Of a stretch of DNA of 64,000 bases, positions 1 through 8,765 are shown in pieces; position 1 is the stretch's first letter, and every line of letters starts with the position of its first letter. The notes under the pieces are model-generated. The model saw only the letters and a list, made by a program, of their open reading frames with translations. It was not told the origin of the DNA and did not search any database. The stretch is from Pseudoxanthomonas kalamensis DSM 18571 (lineage in GTDB: Bacteria; Pseudomonadota; Gammaproteobacteria; Xanthomonadales; Xanthomonadaceae), in assembly GCF_010211745.1 (NCBI RefSeq), contig NZ_PDWQ01000001.1, forward strand, positions 372,001 to 436,000. The letters run 5' to 3'. The translations under genes and the position numbers were made by a program.

Positions 1-1
1 T

Positions 2-553
2 CCGCGCATGGCGATCTTCCCGTATCCGAAGGAATGGGAGCGCGAGGTGGAACTGATGGACGGCTCGATCGCCTTCGTGCGTCCGGTGCGGCCCGAGGAC
101 GATGCGCTGTTCCGCGAATTCTTCACCCACGTCAGCGACGACGACCTGCGGCTGCGTTTCTTCCAGTCGGTCAAGCACTTCAGCCACGAATTCATCGCCC
201 GCCTGACCCAGCTCGACTACGCCCGCTCGATCGCGCTGGTGGCACTGGACCAGCATGGCCGGATGCTGGGTGCGGTGCGCCTTCACGCCGACGCCGACTA
301 CGCTGCTGGCGAGTACGGCATCCTGGTGCGCTCGGACCTGAAGGGTCATGGCGTCGGCTGGAAGCTGATGAAGATCATGATCGAATACGCCGCCTGGCTG
401 GGTCTGCGCGAAGTCGACGGCCAGGTCCTGCGCGAGAATCGCAACATGCTGGCGATGTGCGAACAGCTCGGCTTCCGCATCAGCGCCGACCCGGACGAAC
501 CGACGCTGATGAACGTGCGGCTGCCGGTGGCGCCGCTGGATCCGGCCACCTGA
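2..553 (+). CDS. GNAT acetyltransferase domain, C-terminal part of a Pat/YfiQ-like protein (5' end outside window)
   Basis: The protein is a GNAT N-acetyltransferase domain of about 180 residues. The frame is open through the left edge of the window, and the ATG at 8 sits inside the phrase [13 protein letters not shown], which resembles the linker found just before the acetyltransferase domain of the large ADP-forming acyl-CoA synthetase/GNAT fusion proteins (protein lysine acetyltransferase Pat). The acetyl-CoA-binding motif is visible as [15 protein letters not shown] (R/Q-x-x-G-x-G/A type), followed by the usual [17 protein letters not shown] strand-helix end. In that family the enzyme acetylates lysines of acetyl-CoA synthetase and other metabolic enzymes. 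I infer that 8 is an internal Met and that the synthetase part lies to the left. A stand-alone GNAT starting at 8 is the alternative. The DUF885 gene follows after about 65 bases. Confidence 0.75.
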   Translation, partial: PRMAIFPYPKEWEREVELMDGSIAFVRPVRPEDDALFREFFTHVSDDDLRLRFFQSVKHFSHEFIARLTQLDYARSIALVALDQHGRMLGAVRLHADADYAAGEYGILVRSDLKGHGVGWKLMKIMIEYAAWLGLREVDGQVLRENRNMLAMCEQLGFRISADPDEPTLMNVRLPVAPLDPAT

Positions 554-618
554 ACCCACGGCTGCATGCGGGCCGCGGCGATGCGATGATGTCCGCTTCC
601 ACCTTCGCGGATGCGCCG

Positions 619-2400
619 ATGAAATTGCCGTTGCCTGCCCTGCTGCTGGCCGCCCTGCTGCCGCTGACTCCCGCCCGTGCCGCCGACAGCGCCACCGACA
701 AGGCGTTCAAGGCCATCTACACCAAGGAATGGCAATGGCGGCAGGCGCAAACCGGCCAGGCCGACGAGGACAGCGACAGCAGCGGCGACAACCGCCACTT
801 GCCCGACGTGGGGCCGCAGGCGCAACAGGCACGGTTGCAGAAATGGAAAGACGTGCTGAAGCAGCTGGACCGTATCGATGCCGGCAAGCTGTCGGCGGAC
901 AACAGGGTCAACCTGGCCATCTACCGGCCGCAGATCGAGAACCTGGCCGCCGAAGTGCAGTACGGCGCCTACCAGATGCCATTCAACTCCGACAGTTCGT
1001 TCTGGTCCAACCTGGGCTTCATGGCGCGACGGCAGATGGACGATGGCGACGCTTTCGAGGCCTACATCGCCCGCCTCGACGACGTGCCGCGCTACTTCGA
1101 CCAGCAGATCGACAACATGCGCGCCGGCCTGAAGCGCGGCTTCAGCGTGCCGCACGAAGTGCTGGACGGGCGCGATGCCTCGATCGCCGCCGTGGCCGAA
1201 TTGCAGGACCCGGAACAGTCGCCGCTGTACGCGCCGTTCAAGCGCATGCCGGCGACGATCCCGGCCGGCGAGCAGCAACGCCTGCGCGCCGCCGGCAGGC
1301 AGGCGATCGCCGGTTCGGTGATCCCGGCCTACGCCAGGCTGCTGACCTTCTTCCGCGAGGAATACGTGCCGCAGGCGCGGACCACGCTGGCGGCCGAGGC
1401 GATGCCCGACGGCCAGGCCTGGTACCGGCAGCAGATCCGCGAATACACCACGCTCGACCTGTCGCCCGAGGACATCCACGCTGCCGGTGTGGCCGAGGTC
1501 GCGCGCATCCAGGCCGAGATGGACACCATCATCGAACAGCTCGGTTTCGAGGGCCGTTCGCCGGACACCCGTTTCGCCGATTTCCTGCAGTTCCTGCGCA
1601 CCGACCCGCAGTTCTACGCCAAGACCCCGCAGGAACTTCTGAACCGCGCCGCGTGGATCTCCAAGCGGGTGGACGGCGAGGTCGGCAAGTTCATCGGCAC
1701 CCTGCCGCGCGGCCGCTTCACCATCGTCGAGGTGCCGCCGGACATCGCCCCGTTCTGGACCGCCGGCCGCGGCGGCCTGGGCACCTACTGGCTGAACACC
1801 TACAACCTGCCTTCGCGTCCGCTGTACAACCTGCCGGCGCTGACCCTGCACGAATCCTCGCCCGGCCATTCGCTGCAACAGGCGCTGGCGCTGGAGCAGG
1901 GCGAGCAGCCGGACTTCCGCCGGCAGAACTACATCTCCGCCTACGGCGAGGGCTGGGCGCTGTACACCGAGAAGCTGGGCAAGGAGATGGGCATCTACGA
2001 AACCCCGTACGAGGATTTCGGCCGCCTGACCTACGAGATGTGGCGCGCCTGCCGGCTGGTCATCGACACCGGCGTGCACCACTTCGGCTGGAGCCGCGAG
2101 CAGGCGCTGGCCTACCTGCGCGACCGCACCGCGCTGAGCGAGCACGAGATCACCACCGAGGTCGACCGCTACATCTCCTGGCCGGCACAGGCGCTGAGCT
2201 ACAAGCTGGGCGAGATGGCCATCGTGCGCCTGCGCACCGAGGCGGAGACGGCGCTGGGCGCCGACTTCGACATCAAGGCCTTCCACGACGCCGTGCTCAG
2301 CCAGGGCTCGGTGCCGCTGCCGGTGCTGGAGCAGCAGATCCGCGCCTTCATTGCCGACAGCCAGCGCGCCGTGGCGGAAAAGGCCAAGCCCGCACACTGA
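619..2400 (+). CDS. exported DUF885 family putative metallopeptidase/carboxypeptidase
   Basis: This is a 593-residue DUF885 protein. The start at 619 gives a clean signal peptide (MKLPLPALLLAALLPLTPARA, cut before ADS). ATG codons at 586 and 589 in the same frame would add 10-11 residues with no better ribosome site, so the start is uncertain. The family hallmark HE-x-x-PGH is seen as LHESSPGHSLQ with the first His near residue 411; together with a downstream Glu region (AYGEGWALYTEKLG) it resembles the zinc site of gluzincin-like peptidases. Length is normal for the family. The protein is probably periplasmic and acts on peptides, but no substrate can be read from the sequence. It is not obviously in an operon. 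A bulged hairpin near 2406-2440 follows the stop codon. Confidence 0.88.
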   Translation: MKLPLPALLLAALLPLTPARAADSATDKAFKAIYTKEWQWRQAQTGQADEDSDSSGDNRHLPDVGPQAQQARLQKWKDVLKQLDRIDAGKLSADNRVNLAIYRPQIENLAAEVQYGAYQMPFNSDSSFWSNLGFMARRQMDDGDAFEAYIARLDDVPRYFDQQIDNMRAGLKRGFSVPHEVLDGRDASIAAVAELQDPEQSPLYAPFKRMPATIPAGEQQRLRAAGRQAIAGSVIPAYARLLTFFREEYVPQARTTLAAEAMPDGQAWYRQQIREYTTLDLSPEDIHAAGVAEVARIQAEMDTIIEQLGFEGRSPDTRFADFLQFLRTDPQFYAKTPQELLNRAAWISKRVDGEVGKFIGTLPRGRFTIVEVPPDIAPFWTAGRGGLGTYWLNTYNLPSRPLYNLPALTLHESSPGHSLQQALALEQGEQPDFRRQNYISAYGEGWALYTEKLGKEMGIYETPYEDFGRLTYEMWRACRLVIDTGVHHFGWSREQALAYLRDRTALSEHEITTEVDRYISWPAQALSYKLGEMAIVRLRTEAETALGADFDIKAFHDAVLSQGSVPLPVLEQQIRAFIADSQRAVAEKAKPAH

Positions 2401-2448
2401 GCGGGCTCCGAGACAGGGCAACCAGTCTCAGCTGTCGGAGAGATTTAC

Positions 2449-2490
2449 TCCCTCCCCCCGCACACGGGGGAAGGTGCCGACGGCGGATGG
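2449..2490. repeat. REP-like extragenic palindrome
   Basis: The core is CCCCCG-CACA-CGGGGG (2455-2470), flanked by CCCTCC and AAGGTGCCGACGGCGGATGG. It is the same style as the more perfect copy at 33414-33439. Such CCCTC..GC-CAC..GGGAG elements are common between genes in xanthomonads; membership here is inferred from appearance only. Confidence 0.45.
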
Positions 2491-2517
2491 AGAGCACCCG
2501 CCTTCCACGCCAAGTGC

Positions 2518-2546
2518 TTGCAGGCAAAGGGGTTCCCTTGCATAAT
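2518..2546 (+). promoter_or_regulatory. sigma-70 promoter of rpmB-rpmG
   Basis: The -35 box TTGCAG (2518-2523) and the -10 box CATAAT (2541-2546) are separated by exactly 17 bases, putting the start of transcription near 2553 and leaving a leader of about 160 bases before rpmB. It is the best-matching promoter seen in the window, as expected for ribosomal protein genes. Confidence 0.7.
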
Positions 2547-2716
2547 GCGCGGCTCGCTGCGTCCGCCCGGTGCGGATTGGCGGCCGGAAATGCGAGTTCC
2601 GGCTTGGGTTTGCAGCGTTTTTGACCACCCGTATCGCATGGCGCAGGCGAAAGCCGGCGTCGGGGCCGCCGTCTCCCGGGCCACGGGCGACAACCGTTAC
2701 TGATCGAGGTGCACAG

Positions 2717-2953
2717 ATGTCCCGCGTATGCCAAGTTTCCGGCAAGCGTGTGCAGACGGGCAACAACGTCTCCCACGCCAACAACCACACCCGCCGCCGC
2801 TTCCTGCCCAACCTGCACGAGCGCCGCTTCTGGGTCGCCAGCGAGAACCGCTGGGTCAAGCTGAAGGTTTCCGCGCACGCTCTGCGCACCATCGACAAGA
2901 ACGGCATCGACTCCGTCCTGGCCGAGCTGCGCGCGCGCGGCGAGAAGATCTGA
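2717..2953 (+). CDS. rpmB: 50S ribosomal protein L28
   Basis: The 78-residue product begins [20 protein letters not shown] and carries the L28 signature ([18 protein letters not shown]). L28 is a late-assembling component of the large ribosomal subunit near the exit-tunnel and L1-stalk side. Length and sequence are typical of gammaproteobacterial L28. A GAGGTG ribosome site precedes the ATG at 2717. It is followed 13 bases later by rpmG, the normal pairing, and transcribed from the promoter at 2518-2546. Nothing unusual. Confidence 0.98.
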   Translation: MSRVCQVSGKRVQTGNNVSHANNHTRRRFLPNLHERRFWVASENRWVKLKVSAHALRTIDKNGIDSVLAELRARGEKI

Positions 2954-2966
2954 GGAGAGACAAGAC

Positions 2967-3131
2967 ATGGCAGGCAAGCGCGACAAGATCCGTCTGATTT
3001 CCTCGGCCGACACCGGCCACTTCTACACGACGGACAAGAACAAGAAGAACACCCCCGGGAAGATGGAAATGAAGAAGTACGACCCGGTCGTGCGCAAGCA
3101 CGTGATCTACAAGGAAGGCAAGATCAAGTGA
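2967..3131 (+). CDS. rpmG: 50S ribosomal protein L33
   Basis: The 54-residue product starts [20 protein letters not shown] and ends [14 protein letters not shown], a direct match to bacterial L33. It has no CxxC pairs, so it is the zinc-independent (C-minus) form, as in E. coli. A GGAGAG ribosome site lies just upstream, overlapping the end of rpmB. It is co-transcribed with rpmB and followed by a strong intrinsic terminator. The gene is very short, so length-filtered annotation may miss it. Confidence 0.97.
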   Translation: MAGKRDKIRLISSADTGHFYTTDKNKKNTPGKMEMKKYDPVVRKHVIYKEGKIK

Positions 3132-3203
3132 GCCCCGCGTCCGCCCGGCGGACGCCACGACCACTGCTTCGCCGCCGCAAGGCGACCGCTTGATCAAGCA
3201 CAG

Positions 3204-3233
3204 GAAACCCGCCGCAAGGCGGGTTTCTTTTTT
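3204..3233 (+). terminator. rho-independent terminator of rpmB-rpmG
   Basis: A perfect 10-base-pair stem (GAAACCCGCC at 3204-3213 with GGCGGGTTTC at 3218-3227) around a GCAA tetraloop is followed by six T residues (3228-3233). A second, weaker hairpin CCCGCC-ACAA-GGCGGG at about 3240-3255, followed by TTTCTGTTT, could be a back-up terminator. Confidence 0.93.
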
Positions 3234-3263
3234 GTCGCGCCCGCCACAAGGCGGGGTTTCTGT

Positions 3264-3896
3264 TTACGCGCCCACCCCCGCACCGCGCCCGCGGGCGCGC
3301 GCCTGCAGGGCCAGCCAGCACAGCGCGGTGGTGGTGGCGTCGCCGAGCGCGCTGTGGCGGCCCATCACCGGCACTCCGAGCTGTTCGGCGATGTGGGCAA
3401 AATCCAGATTGGGGATCGCATCGGGGCGGGCGCGGCGTTCATGTTCGGCGACCGCGTCGGCCAGGTCGATGCGCGCATTGGGCAGGGCGAAGCCGGCGAT
3501 AGCCTGCACGTGCGGGGCCAGCATCGACAGGTCGAATTGCAGGTAATAGCCGAGCAGAGTGCGGCTGCCCAGCCAGCCCAGGAATTCGCGCACCGCCTGC
3601 CGCACCGGCACACCGGCGGCGGCCTCGTCCGGGGTGATGCGGTGGTGACGCGCCGATTCGATGTCGAACTCGCGCTCGGGCCGGACCCGCCGTTCGAAGC
3701 GTTCGGACAGGCGCACCTGGCCGTCGCGGATCGGTACTGCGGCCAGGCTGAGGATGTGGTCGCGGGCCGGGTCGAGGCCAGTGGTTTCCAGGTCCAGGCT
3801 GACCCATTCGTCCGCCGGTGGCGCGTGCAGCAGCGCCGCCCATTCGCCGTGGCCGTGACGGCGACGCAACCACCAGCGCTGCAGGCGGCGGCCCAT
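3264..3896 (-). CDS. DEDDh-type 3'-5' exonuclease (DnaQ/epsilon-like)
   Basis: This 210-residue protein has the DnaQ-like exonuclease fold. Exo I is seen as SLDLETTGLD (catalytic Asp and Glu), exo II as LLGYYLQFDLSML, and exo III as MGRHSALGDATTT, where His and Asp five residues apart mark the DEDDh subclass. It would remove 3' nucleotides from DNA or RNA in the cytoplasm. It starts three bases after the stop of the upstream cNMP/CBS/nucleotidyltransferase gene, so the two are translated from one message. This pairing recurs in many proteobacteria. It is not the replicative epsilon subunit by context (no dnaE or rnhA nearby). Its 3' end converges on the rpmG terminator. Confidence 0.88.
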   Translation of the reverse strand: MGRRLQRWWLRRRHGHGEWAALLHAPPADEWVSLDLETTGLDPARDHILSLAAVPIRDGQVRLSERFERRVRPEREFDIESARHHRITPDEAAAGVPVRQAVREFLGWLGSRTLLGYYLQFDLSMLAPHVQAIAGFALPNARIDLADAVAEHERRARPDAIPNLDFAHIAEQLGVPVMGRHSALGDATTTALCWLALQARARGRGAGVGA

Positions 3897-3899
3897 CGC

Positions 3900-5711
3900 T
3901 CAGTCGGCCAGCCGGAACACGCGGCCGACATGGCGGCGGAAGTCCTTGACCACCCGCAGCGCATCGCGCAGCAGTTCGTGGTCGAGCCGGCGCAGCTGTT
4001 CGACCACGACGAAATTGTCCGGCGTGCGGCCCGCGTCCAGCGCCGCCAGCTGCGCGTCCAGCCGCAGCCGCTGCAGCGCCGACAAGGCCTGCGGCAGATC
4101 GCGGTCCAGACCATCGGGCAGCAGCCCACGTTCGGCCAGCACGGCGCAACGCTCGAAGCTGTTGCGGGCGGCGATGCCCTGCTGCAAGGCCAGGCAACGC
4201 AATCCGTGCACCACCGGGAAGATGCCGCCCTTCTTCAGGTCGGTGCCGCGCGCCTCGCCACGGACCTGACCGAGCAGGTTCAGCGGGGTGTCGAAGTTCA
4301 GGGTGGCTGCGGCGAGGTGATGCAGCAGCATTTCCTCTTCGCCCAGCGCCAGCAACGCGGCGTCCACCGGTTCGAACAGCGCCGGATTGCCGGCCACCGG
4401 CCGCGCGTCCAGCGCGATGGCCAAGTCCAGCGAGGCCTGCCCGGCGTATTCGTGCCGCCACTGCAGCGTGCGCTGCCGCCACTGGCTGGCGCTCATCCGC
4501 CAGTGCGGATTGCTGACCATGACCTTGCCCGGGCACGGCGGATAGCCGACCTGCTGCAGCGCGTCGCTGAAGGCCTGCATGGCCGCGCCCAGCCCCGGCC
4601 AGTCGAGGTCGTCGGCCATCACCAGCGCATTGTCCTGATCGGTTTTCAGCAGCTGCTCGCGCCGTCCCTCGCTGCCCAGCACCAGCAGGCACAGCTTCGG
4701 GCGCAGCTCGGCCGGCACCAGCAACTCGAAGATCCGGCCCATGATCCGGCTGTTCAACGCGCTGACCAGCTCCATCAGGTAGGGAATACGCGCACCCTGC
4801 GCGTGCAGCGTGCGTACCAGCCGCGGCATCCCGCGGGCAGCGTCGGCGATGTCCTCCAGGCTCTGCGCCCGCGCCAGGCGCAGGCTGATCAAGTGCGAAT
4901 GGCTGGCGTAGTGGGCCAGCACCTCGGCCATGCCCAGGGTACCGACGATATCGTCGCCATCGGCCACCGCCACCCGTTCGATATGGCGCTCGGTCATGCT
5001 GACCAGGGCCTGGAACAGCACGTCGCCGGTACGCACCTGCACCAGCGGCCGGTTGGCCAGCGGACCGACCGGCGATTGCGGCAGGCTGTCGCGCAGGGTC
5101 AGCGCTTCGAGCAGGTCGGTGCGGGTAACGATGCCCGGCTGCGGCTGCGCCGGATCGGCGACCAGCAAACAATCCACGCGCTTCTCACGCAGGCGCGCGC
5201 TGGCCTCGGCGATGGTGGTGGCGGCCGACACCGTTTCCACCGGCGCCAGCTGCGCATCGCCGACCCGGGTGGCCATCAGTTCGGCCAGTTCGGAACCGCC
5301 GCCGGAGGCCATCCGCCCCTTCACCGCCAGGCCTTCGTTGAAATAGGCGGCAAAGGCCGGCGAATCGGCCAGCAGGCGGCGGAACACCTCGGCCGGGATC
5401 AGGAAGCACAGGCAGTCGGTTTCGGCGCGGTAGCCGTGGCGGGCGCGACCGGCCATCACCGCCCAGGCGCCGAACACGTCGCCCGGCCCGTAGTCGGAGA
5501 AGGCCTGTTCGGCGCCGTCTTCGTCGTCGTAGGCGCGGATGCGGCCCTTGAGAATCACGAAGGCGTGCGGCGAGGGCTGGCCGGCATCGATCACCCGTTC
5601 GCCGCTGCGATACAGCGCCAGGTCCACACTGGCGGCCAGCCGCGCGCGACCGGCATCGTCGAGCAGGTCGAACGGCGGCTGGGTCAGGTCGAGGCCGGGC
5701 ACCGGATCCAT
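3900..5711 (-). CDS. cyclic-nucleotide-binding / CBS / DUF294 nucleotidyltransferase protein
   Basis: The 603-residue protein has, in order: a cyclic nucleotide-binding domain (about 10-130, with GERVIDAGQPSPHAFVILKG), two CBS domains (about 150-290), and a DUF294 putative nucleotidyltransferase with its helical substrate-binding partner (about 300-600). The transferase signature GSEGRREQ followed by TDQDNALV supplies the G-S and paired acidic residues of the polymerase-beta fold. Such proteins are thought to sense nucleotides and modify an unknown partner; the GlnD-like domain suggests nucleotidyl transfer, but the target is unknown. I chose the ATG at 5711 (MDPVPGLDL); a further 32 codons upstream are open but rich in Arg and Pro and unlike the family. 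It forms an operon with the exonuclease. Confidence 0.87.
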   Translation of the reverse strand: MDPVPGLDLTQPPFDLLDDAGRARLAASVDLALYRSGERVIDAGQPSPHAFVILKGRIRAYDDEDGAEQAFSDYGPGDVFGAWAVMAGRARHGYRAETDCLCFLIPAEVFRRLLADSPAFAAYFNEGLAVKGRMASGGGSELAELMATRVGDAQLAPVETVSAATTIAEASARLREKRVDCLLVADPAQPQPGIVTRTDLLEALTLRDSLPQSPVGPLANRPLVQVRTGDVLFQALVSMTERHIERVAVADGDDIVGTLGMAEVLAHYASHSHLISLRLARAQSLEDIADAARGMPRLVRTLHAQGARIPYLMELVSALNSRIMGRIFELLVPAELRPKLCLLVLGSEGRREQLLKTDQDNALVMADDLDWPGLGAAMQAFSDALQQVGYPPCPGKVMVSNPHWRMSASQWRQRTLQWRHEYAGQASLDLAIALDARPVAGNPALFEPVDAALLALGEEEMLLHHLAAATLNFDTPLNLLGQVRGEARGTDLKKGGIFPVVHGLRCLALQQGIAARNSFERCAVLAERGLLPDGLDRDLPQALSALQRLRLDAQLAALDAGRTPDNFVVVEQLRRLDHELLRDALRVVKDFRRHVGRVFRLAD

Positions 5712-5852
5712 GCGCACAGTGTCGCAGCTTGCCGGCACCGATGCGCCGCGACTTTCGCCGCAGGCGCGGCTTGGCGGCACCGGCCGCGGCCGGCAGAATC
5801 GGGGCATGCCGCATTCCGAACGCCTCCGCCCACGCCTTTACGGACCCCGCGC

Positions 5853-7259
5853 ATGAGCCTGGGCAGCTGGCTGCTGGCGCTGGACTGGGGCATCCGCCTG
5901 GCCGCGCTGTGGTGGATTCCCAGCCGCACCTCGCCGGCCGCCGCGCGCAGCTGGCTGCTGCTGGTCGGTTTCGTGCCGCTGCTGGGCCTGCCGCTGTACC
6001 TGCTGTTCGGCCATCCCTGGCTATCGCGCGAACGCGTGCGCCGGCAGCGACTGGCTTCGCAGGTCATCCGCGAGGAACAGGCGCCGCTGCAGGCGCTGCG
6101 CTGGACGCCACAGGGGCAGGACGCCGACACCGAGATGGTGCCGCTGCTGGAAACCCTGGGCGACTTCATGGCCACCCACGGCAATGCGGTCGAATTGCTG
6201 GACGACTACGCCGGTTCGCTACGGCGGCTGCTGGACGACATCGACGGCGCCCGCGAACGCGTGCACCTGCTGTACTACCTGATGTTCGACGACACCGTCG
6301 GCGAGGCGGTAACCGACGCGCTGTGCCGCGCCGCCGCGCGCGGGGTGACCTGCCGGCTGCTGCTGGACGCGGTCGGCGCCAAGCGCGGCCTGCGCCGCTA
6401 CCGCAAGCGCCTGCGTGCGGCTGGCGTGGAGGTGCACGACATGCTGCCCGGCGGCCTGCGCTGGCGCCGCAGCGGGCGCATGGACCTGCGCAACCACCGC
6501 AAGATCGCGGTGATCGACAACTCGGCCGCCTATGTCGGTTCGCAGAACCTGGCCGATCCGGAATTCGTGCCCGGCCATCCCAACCGCGAACTGGTCGCAC
6601 GCGTGCAGGGGCCGGTGGTCGCGCATCTGGAAGCGGTGTTCGCCAGCGACTGGTACATCGAGACCGGTGATCGCCTGGACGTGTTCCCGACCTCGCCGCT
6701 GCAGCACGCCGACAGTGCCGTGCAGCTGCTGCCCAGCGGCCCGGCCTATCCGTTCGCCAATGCCCGCGACACCGTCTGCGCGCTGGCGCACCTGGCCCGG
6801 CGCAAGCTGGTGCTGGTCACTCCGTACTTCGTCCCCGACGACGCCACCCTCAGCGCGTTGCGGATCGCCGCGCTGTCCGGGGTGGACGTGCAACTGATCC
6901 TGTCGGCCAGCAACAACCAGCGCTGGACCGCCTGGGCGCAGGAATCCTACTACCGCGAGCTGCTGGATGCGGGGGTGAAGATCGCGCTGTACCGTCCGCA
7001 CTTCCTGCACGCCAAGCACCTGAGCGTGGACGACGAAATGGCGCTGATCGGTTCGATCAACCTAGACATCCGCTCGTTCGCGCTGAACGCCGAAATCGGC
7101 CTGCTGTGCTACGACCGCGAGGTGGTGGCGCGCATGCGCGAGATCGAGGCCGACTACCTGGCCGATGCCGAGCAGGTGACGACGGAACGCTGGGAAACGC
7201 GCCCGGCCTGGCGCCGCAGCCGCGAAGGCCTGGCGCGGCTGGCCGATTCCTTCATGTAA
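5853..7259 (+). CDS. cls: cardiolipin synthase, PLD superfamily
   Basis: The 468-residue protein has two N-terminal membrane segments (about 5-22 and 32-52) followed by two phospholipase D domains. The HKD motifs are NHRKIAVID (His215, Lys217, Asp222) and LHAKHLSVDD (His386, Lys388), each followed by the GS-x-N signature (GSQN, GSIN). This architecture is that of bacterial cardiolipin synthase, which joins two phosphatidylglycerols into cardiolipin and glycerol in the inner membrane. The start at 5853 preserves the first membrane segment. It is divergent from the cNMP/CBS gene, with about 140 bases between them. No operon partner downstream is certain. Confidence 0.9.
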   Translation: MSLGSWLLALDWGIRLAALWWIPSRTSPAAARSWLLLVGFVPLLGLPLYLLFGHPWLSRERVRRQRLASQVIREEQAPLQALRWTPQGQDADTEMVPLLETLGDFMATHGNAVELLDDYAGSLRRLLDDIDGARERVHLLYYLMFDDTVGEAVTDALCRAAARGVTCRLLLDAVGAKRGLRRYRKRLRAAGVEVHDMLPGGLRWRRSGRMDLRNHRKIAVIDNSAAYVGSQNLADPEFVPGHPNRELVARVQGPVVAHLEAVFASDWYIETGDRLDVFPTSPLQHADSAVQLLPSGPAYPFANARDTVCALAHLARRKLVLVTPYFVPDDATLSALRIAALSGVDVQLILSASNNQRWTAWAQESYYRELLDAGVKIALYRPHFLHAKHLSVDDEMALIGSINLDIRSFALNAEIGLLCYDREVVARMREIEADYLADAEQVTTERWETRPAWRRSREGLARLADSFM

Positions 7260-7329
7260 CCGACTTCCGGCGTCGCATCCCGGCGTTGCGTCGATCTACC
7301 GATGCATCGGCGCATGCGATCGCGTCTTC

Positions 7330-7335
7330 TACAAT
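7330..7335 (+). promoter_or_regulatory. -10 element suggesting a leaderless message
   Basis: TACAAT ends only six bases before the ATG at 7342, so the expected transcription start falls on or next to the first base of the start codon. No ribosome-binding site is present. The -35 is poor. Confidence 0.4.
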
Positions 7336-7341
7336 GCGGCA

Positions 7342-8748
7342 ATGCCGGAATCCGCCGACGACTCCATTCAACATGATCTCGCCATCGCCGGTGGCGGCGC
7401 CGGCGGCACGTTGCTGGCGATCCAGCTGTTGCGGCAAGCAGTTTCGCCGCTGCGGATCGCGCTGATCGAGCCGGCCGCACAGGTCGGCGACGGCGTCGCC
7501 TACGCTACCCGCCATCCCGGGCATGTGCTCAACGTGCCGGCACGCGGGATGAGCGCGTTCGCTTCGCAGCCCGACGACTTCGTCGATTTCCTCGCCGGAC
7601 CCGGCGGCGACCGCGATGCGCTGGCCGCCACCTATGTCGAACGCCGGCGCTATGGTGAATATCTGCGCATGCGCCTGCAACAGGCACGGCAATCCTCGCC
7701 GGCTCGATTGCAGGTAGTGCAAGCTCGGGCCGTATCCATCGCCGCCACGCCGGCAGGCTGGCGGATGACGCTGGCCGACGGCACGACGGTGCAGGCCCGC
7801 GCCGTCGCCCTGGCGGTGGGCAATGCGCCGCGGCCGTTCCCGGCTTCGGGCGCGAGCAGCCTGCCCGCCGGTCGCTGCATCGCGGCCTGGGACACTCCGT
7901 CCCTGGCGAAGATCGATCCGGACGCCGACGTCTGCATCGCCGGCGCCGGCCTGAGCATGGTCGATGCGGTCCTTGCGCTGGTCGCCAATAGCCACCGTGG
8001 CCGCATCCGGGTGCTGTCGCGGCATGCGCTGGCTCCGCTGCCGCATGCCGCGTGCGCACCGGCCACTTTCGACCCGTCTGCGCTGCTGGCGATGACGCTG
8101 CAACAGCGGTGGCGCGCGCTGCGCGGGCACGTCCGCGATGCCGCGCAACGCGGGGAACCGTGGCAATCGGTGTTCGAGCGCCTGCGTCCGCACGGGCAAG
8201 CGCTGTGGCGATCACTGTCGGCAACCGACCAGCGCCGCTTCCTCCGGCACGCCGTCCGCTACTGGGACGTGCCCCGCCATCGCATCGCCCCGCAGGTGCA
8301 TGCGCAGCTGTCGCAGCTGCGCGAACGCGGACAACTGCAATTGCAACGCGGACGCATCAATGCGGTCGCCATGGCCGGTAATCGCGTGCGCGTTTCCACC
8401 CGCAGCGCCGGCCGGATCGTGGAATTCGACGCCGACGTACTGCTGAATGCCACCGGCGTCGAAATGCAGGTCGCGGCTATGGGCAATCCTTTGCTGGACG
8501 ATCTGCTCGGCCACGACCATGCCGTCGCCGGCCCCCACGGAATCGGCATCGCCACCGACGACACCGGCCGCGTGCTGGCGGCTGGCGGACGCGCATACGA
8601 CGACCTGTTCGCCCTCGGCAGCCTGCGCATCGGCACGCTGTGGGAAAGCCTGGCGATCCCGGAACTGCGCGGCCAGGCCGGGGACGTGGCCGCATCGATG
8701 CTGCAGGCGCTGACGCTGCGCCAAGCCGGTACACTCCCCGCCACCTGA
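7342..8748 (+). CDS. FAD/NAD(P)-binding oxidoreductase-like protein
   Basis: This 468-residue protein begins with a Rossmann dinucleotide motif (LAIAGGGAGGTLLAIQLL, GxGxxG type) and continues with phrases typical of the FAD-NAD(P)-binding family PF13454 (GDGVAYATRHPGHVLNVPARGMSAFA). A second nucleotide-binding stretch is DADVCIAGAGLSMVDAVLAL. Near the end LLNATGVE and an Ala-Gly-rich loop complete the flavoprotein pattern. It is probably a cytoplasmic flavin enzyme; the substrate is unknown. The start codon is chosen because it follows a -10 box at leaderless distance. The TTG start of the hybrid histidine kinase lies 17 bases after the stop, so the two may be co-transcribed and functionally linked. 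Confidence 0.82.
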   Translation: MPESADDSIQHDLAIAGGGAGGTLLAIQLLRQAVSPLRIALIEPAAQVGDGVAYATRHPGHVLNVPARGMSAFASQPDDFVDFLAGPGGDRDALAATYVERRRYGEYLRMRLQQARQSSPARLQVVQARAVSIAATPAGWRMTLADGTTVQARAVALAVGNAPRPFPASGASSLPAGRCIAAWDTPSLAKIDPDADVCIAGAGLSMVDAVLALVANSHRGRIRVLSRHALAPLPHAACAPATFDPSALLAMTLQQRWRALRGHVRDAAQRGEPWQSVFERLRPHGQALWRSLSATDQRRFLRHAVRYWDVPRHRIAPQVHAQLSQLRERGQLQLQRGRINAVAMAGNRVRVSTRSAGRIVEFDADVLLNATGVEMQVAAMGNPLLDDLLGHDHAVAGPHGIGIATDDTGRVLAAGGRAYDDLFALGSLRIGTLWESLAIPELRGQAGDVAASMLQALTLRQAGTLPAT

Positions 8749-8765
8749 AGTCGCGGAGGGCGGCG

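Larger units (their letters stand above)
2401..2716. other. 316-base non-coding interval between the DUF885 gene and rpmB
   Basis: The first part holds a bulged inverted repeat (CTCCG-AG-ACAG at 2406-2416 against CTGTCGGAG at 2432-2440) that could act as a weak terminator without a U-tract. Next comes a dispersed palindrome of the C-rich/G-rich type at about 2449-2490. The right half carries the rpmB promoter and a leader of about 160 bases. The leader has no convincing open frame and may fold, but I could not identify a known riboswitch or ribosomal-protein binding element in it. Confidence 0.55.

Noticed and set aside
2547-2716. A regulatory RNA or riboswitch in the rpmB leader
   Set aside because: The leader is long but I could not match it to a known element, and no convincing conserved stem pattern was visible by eye.
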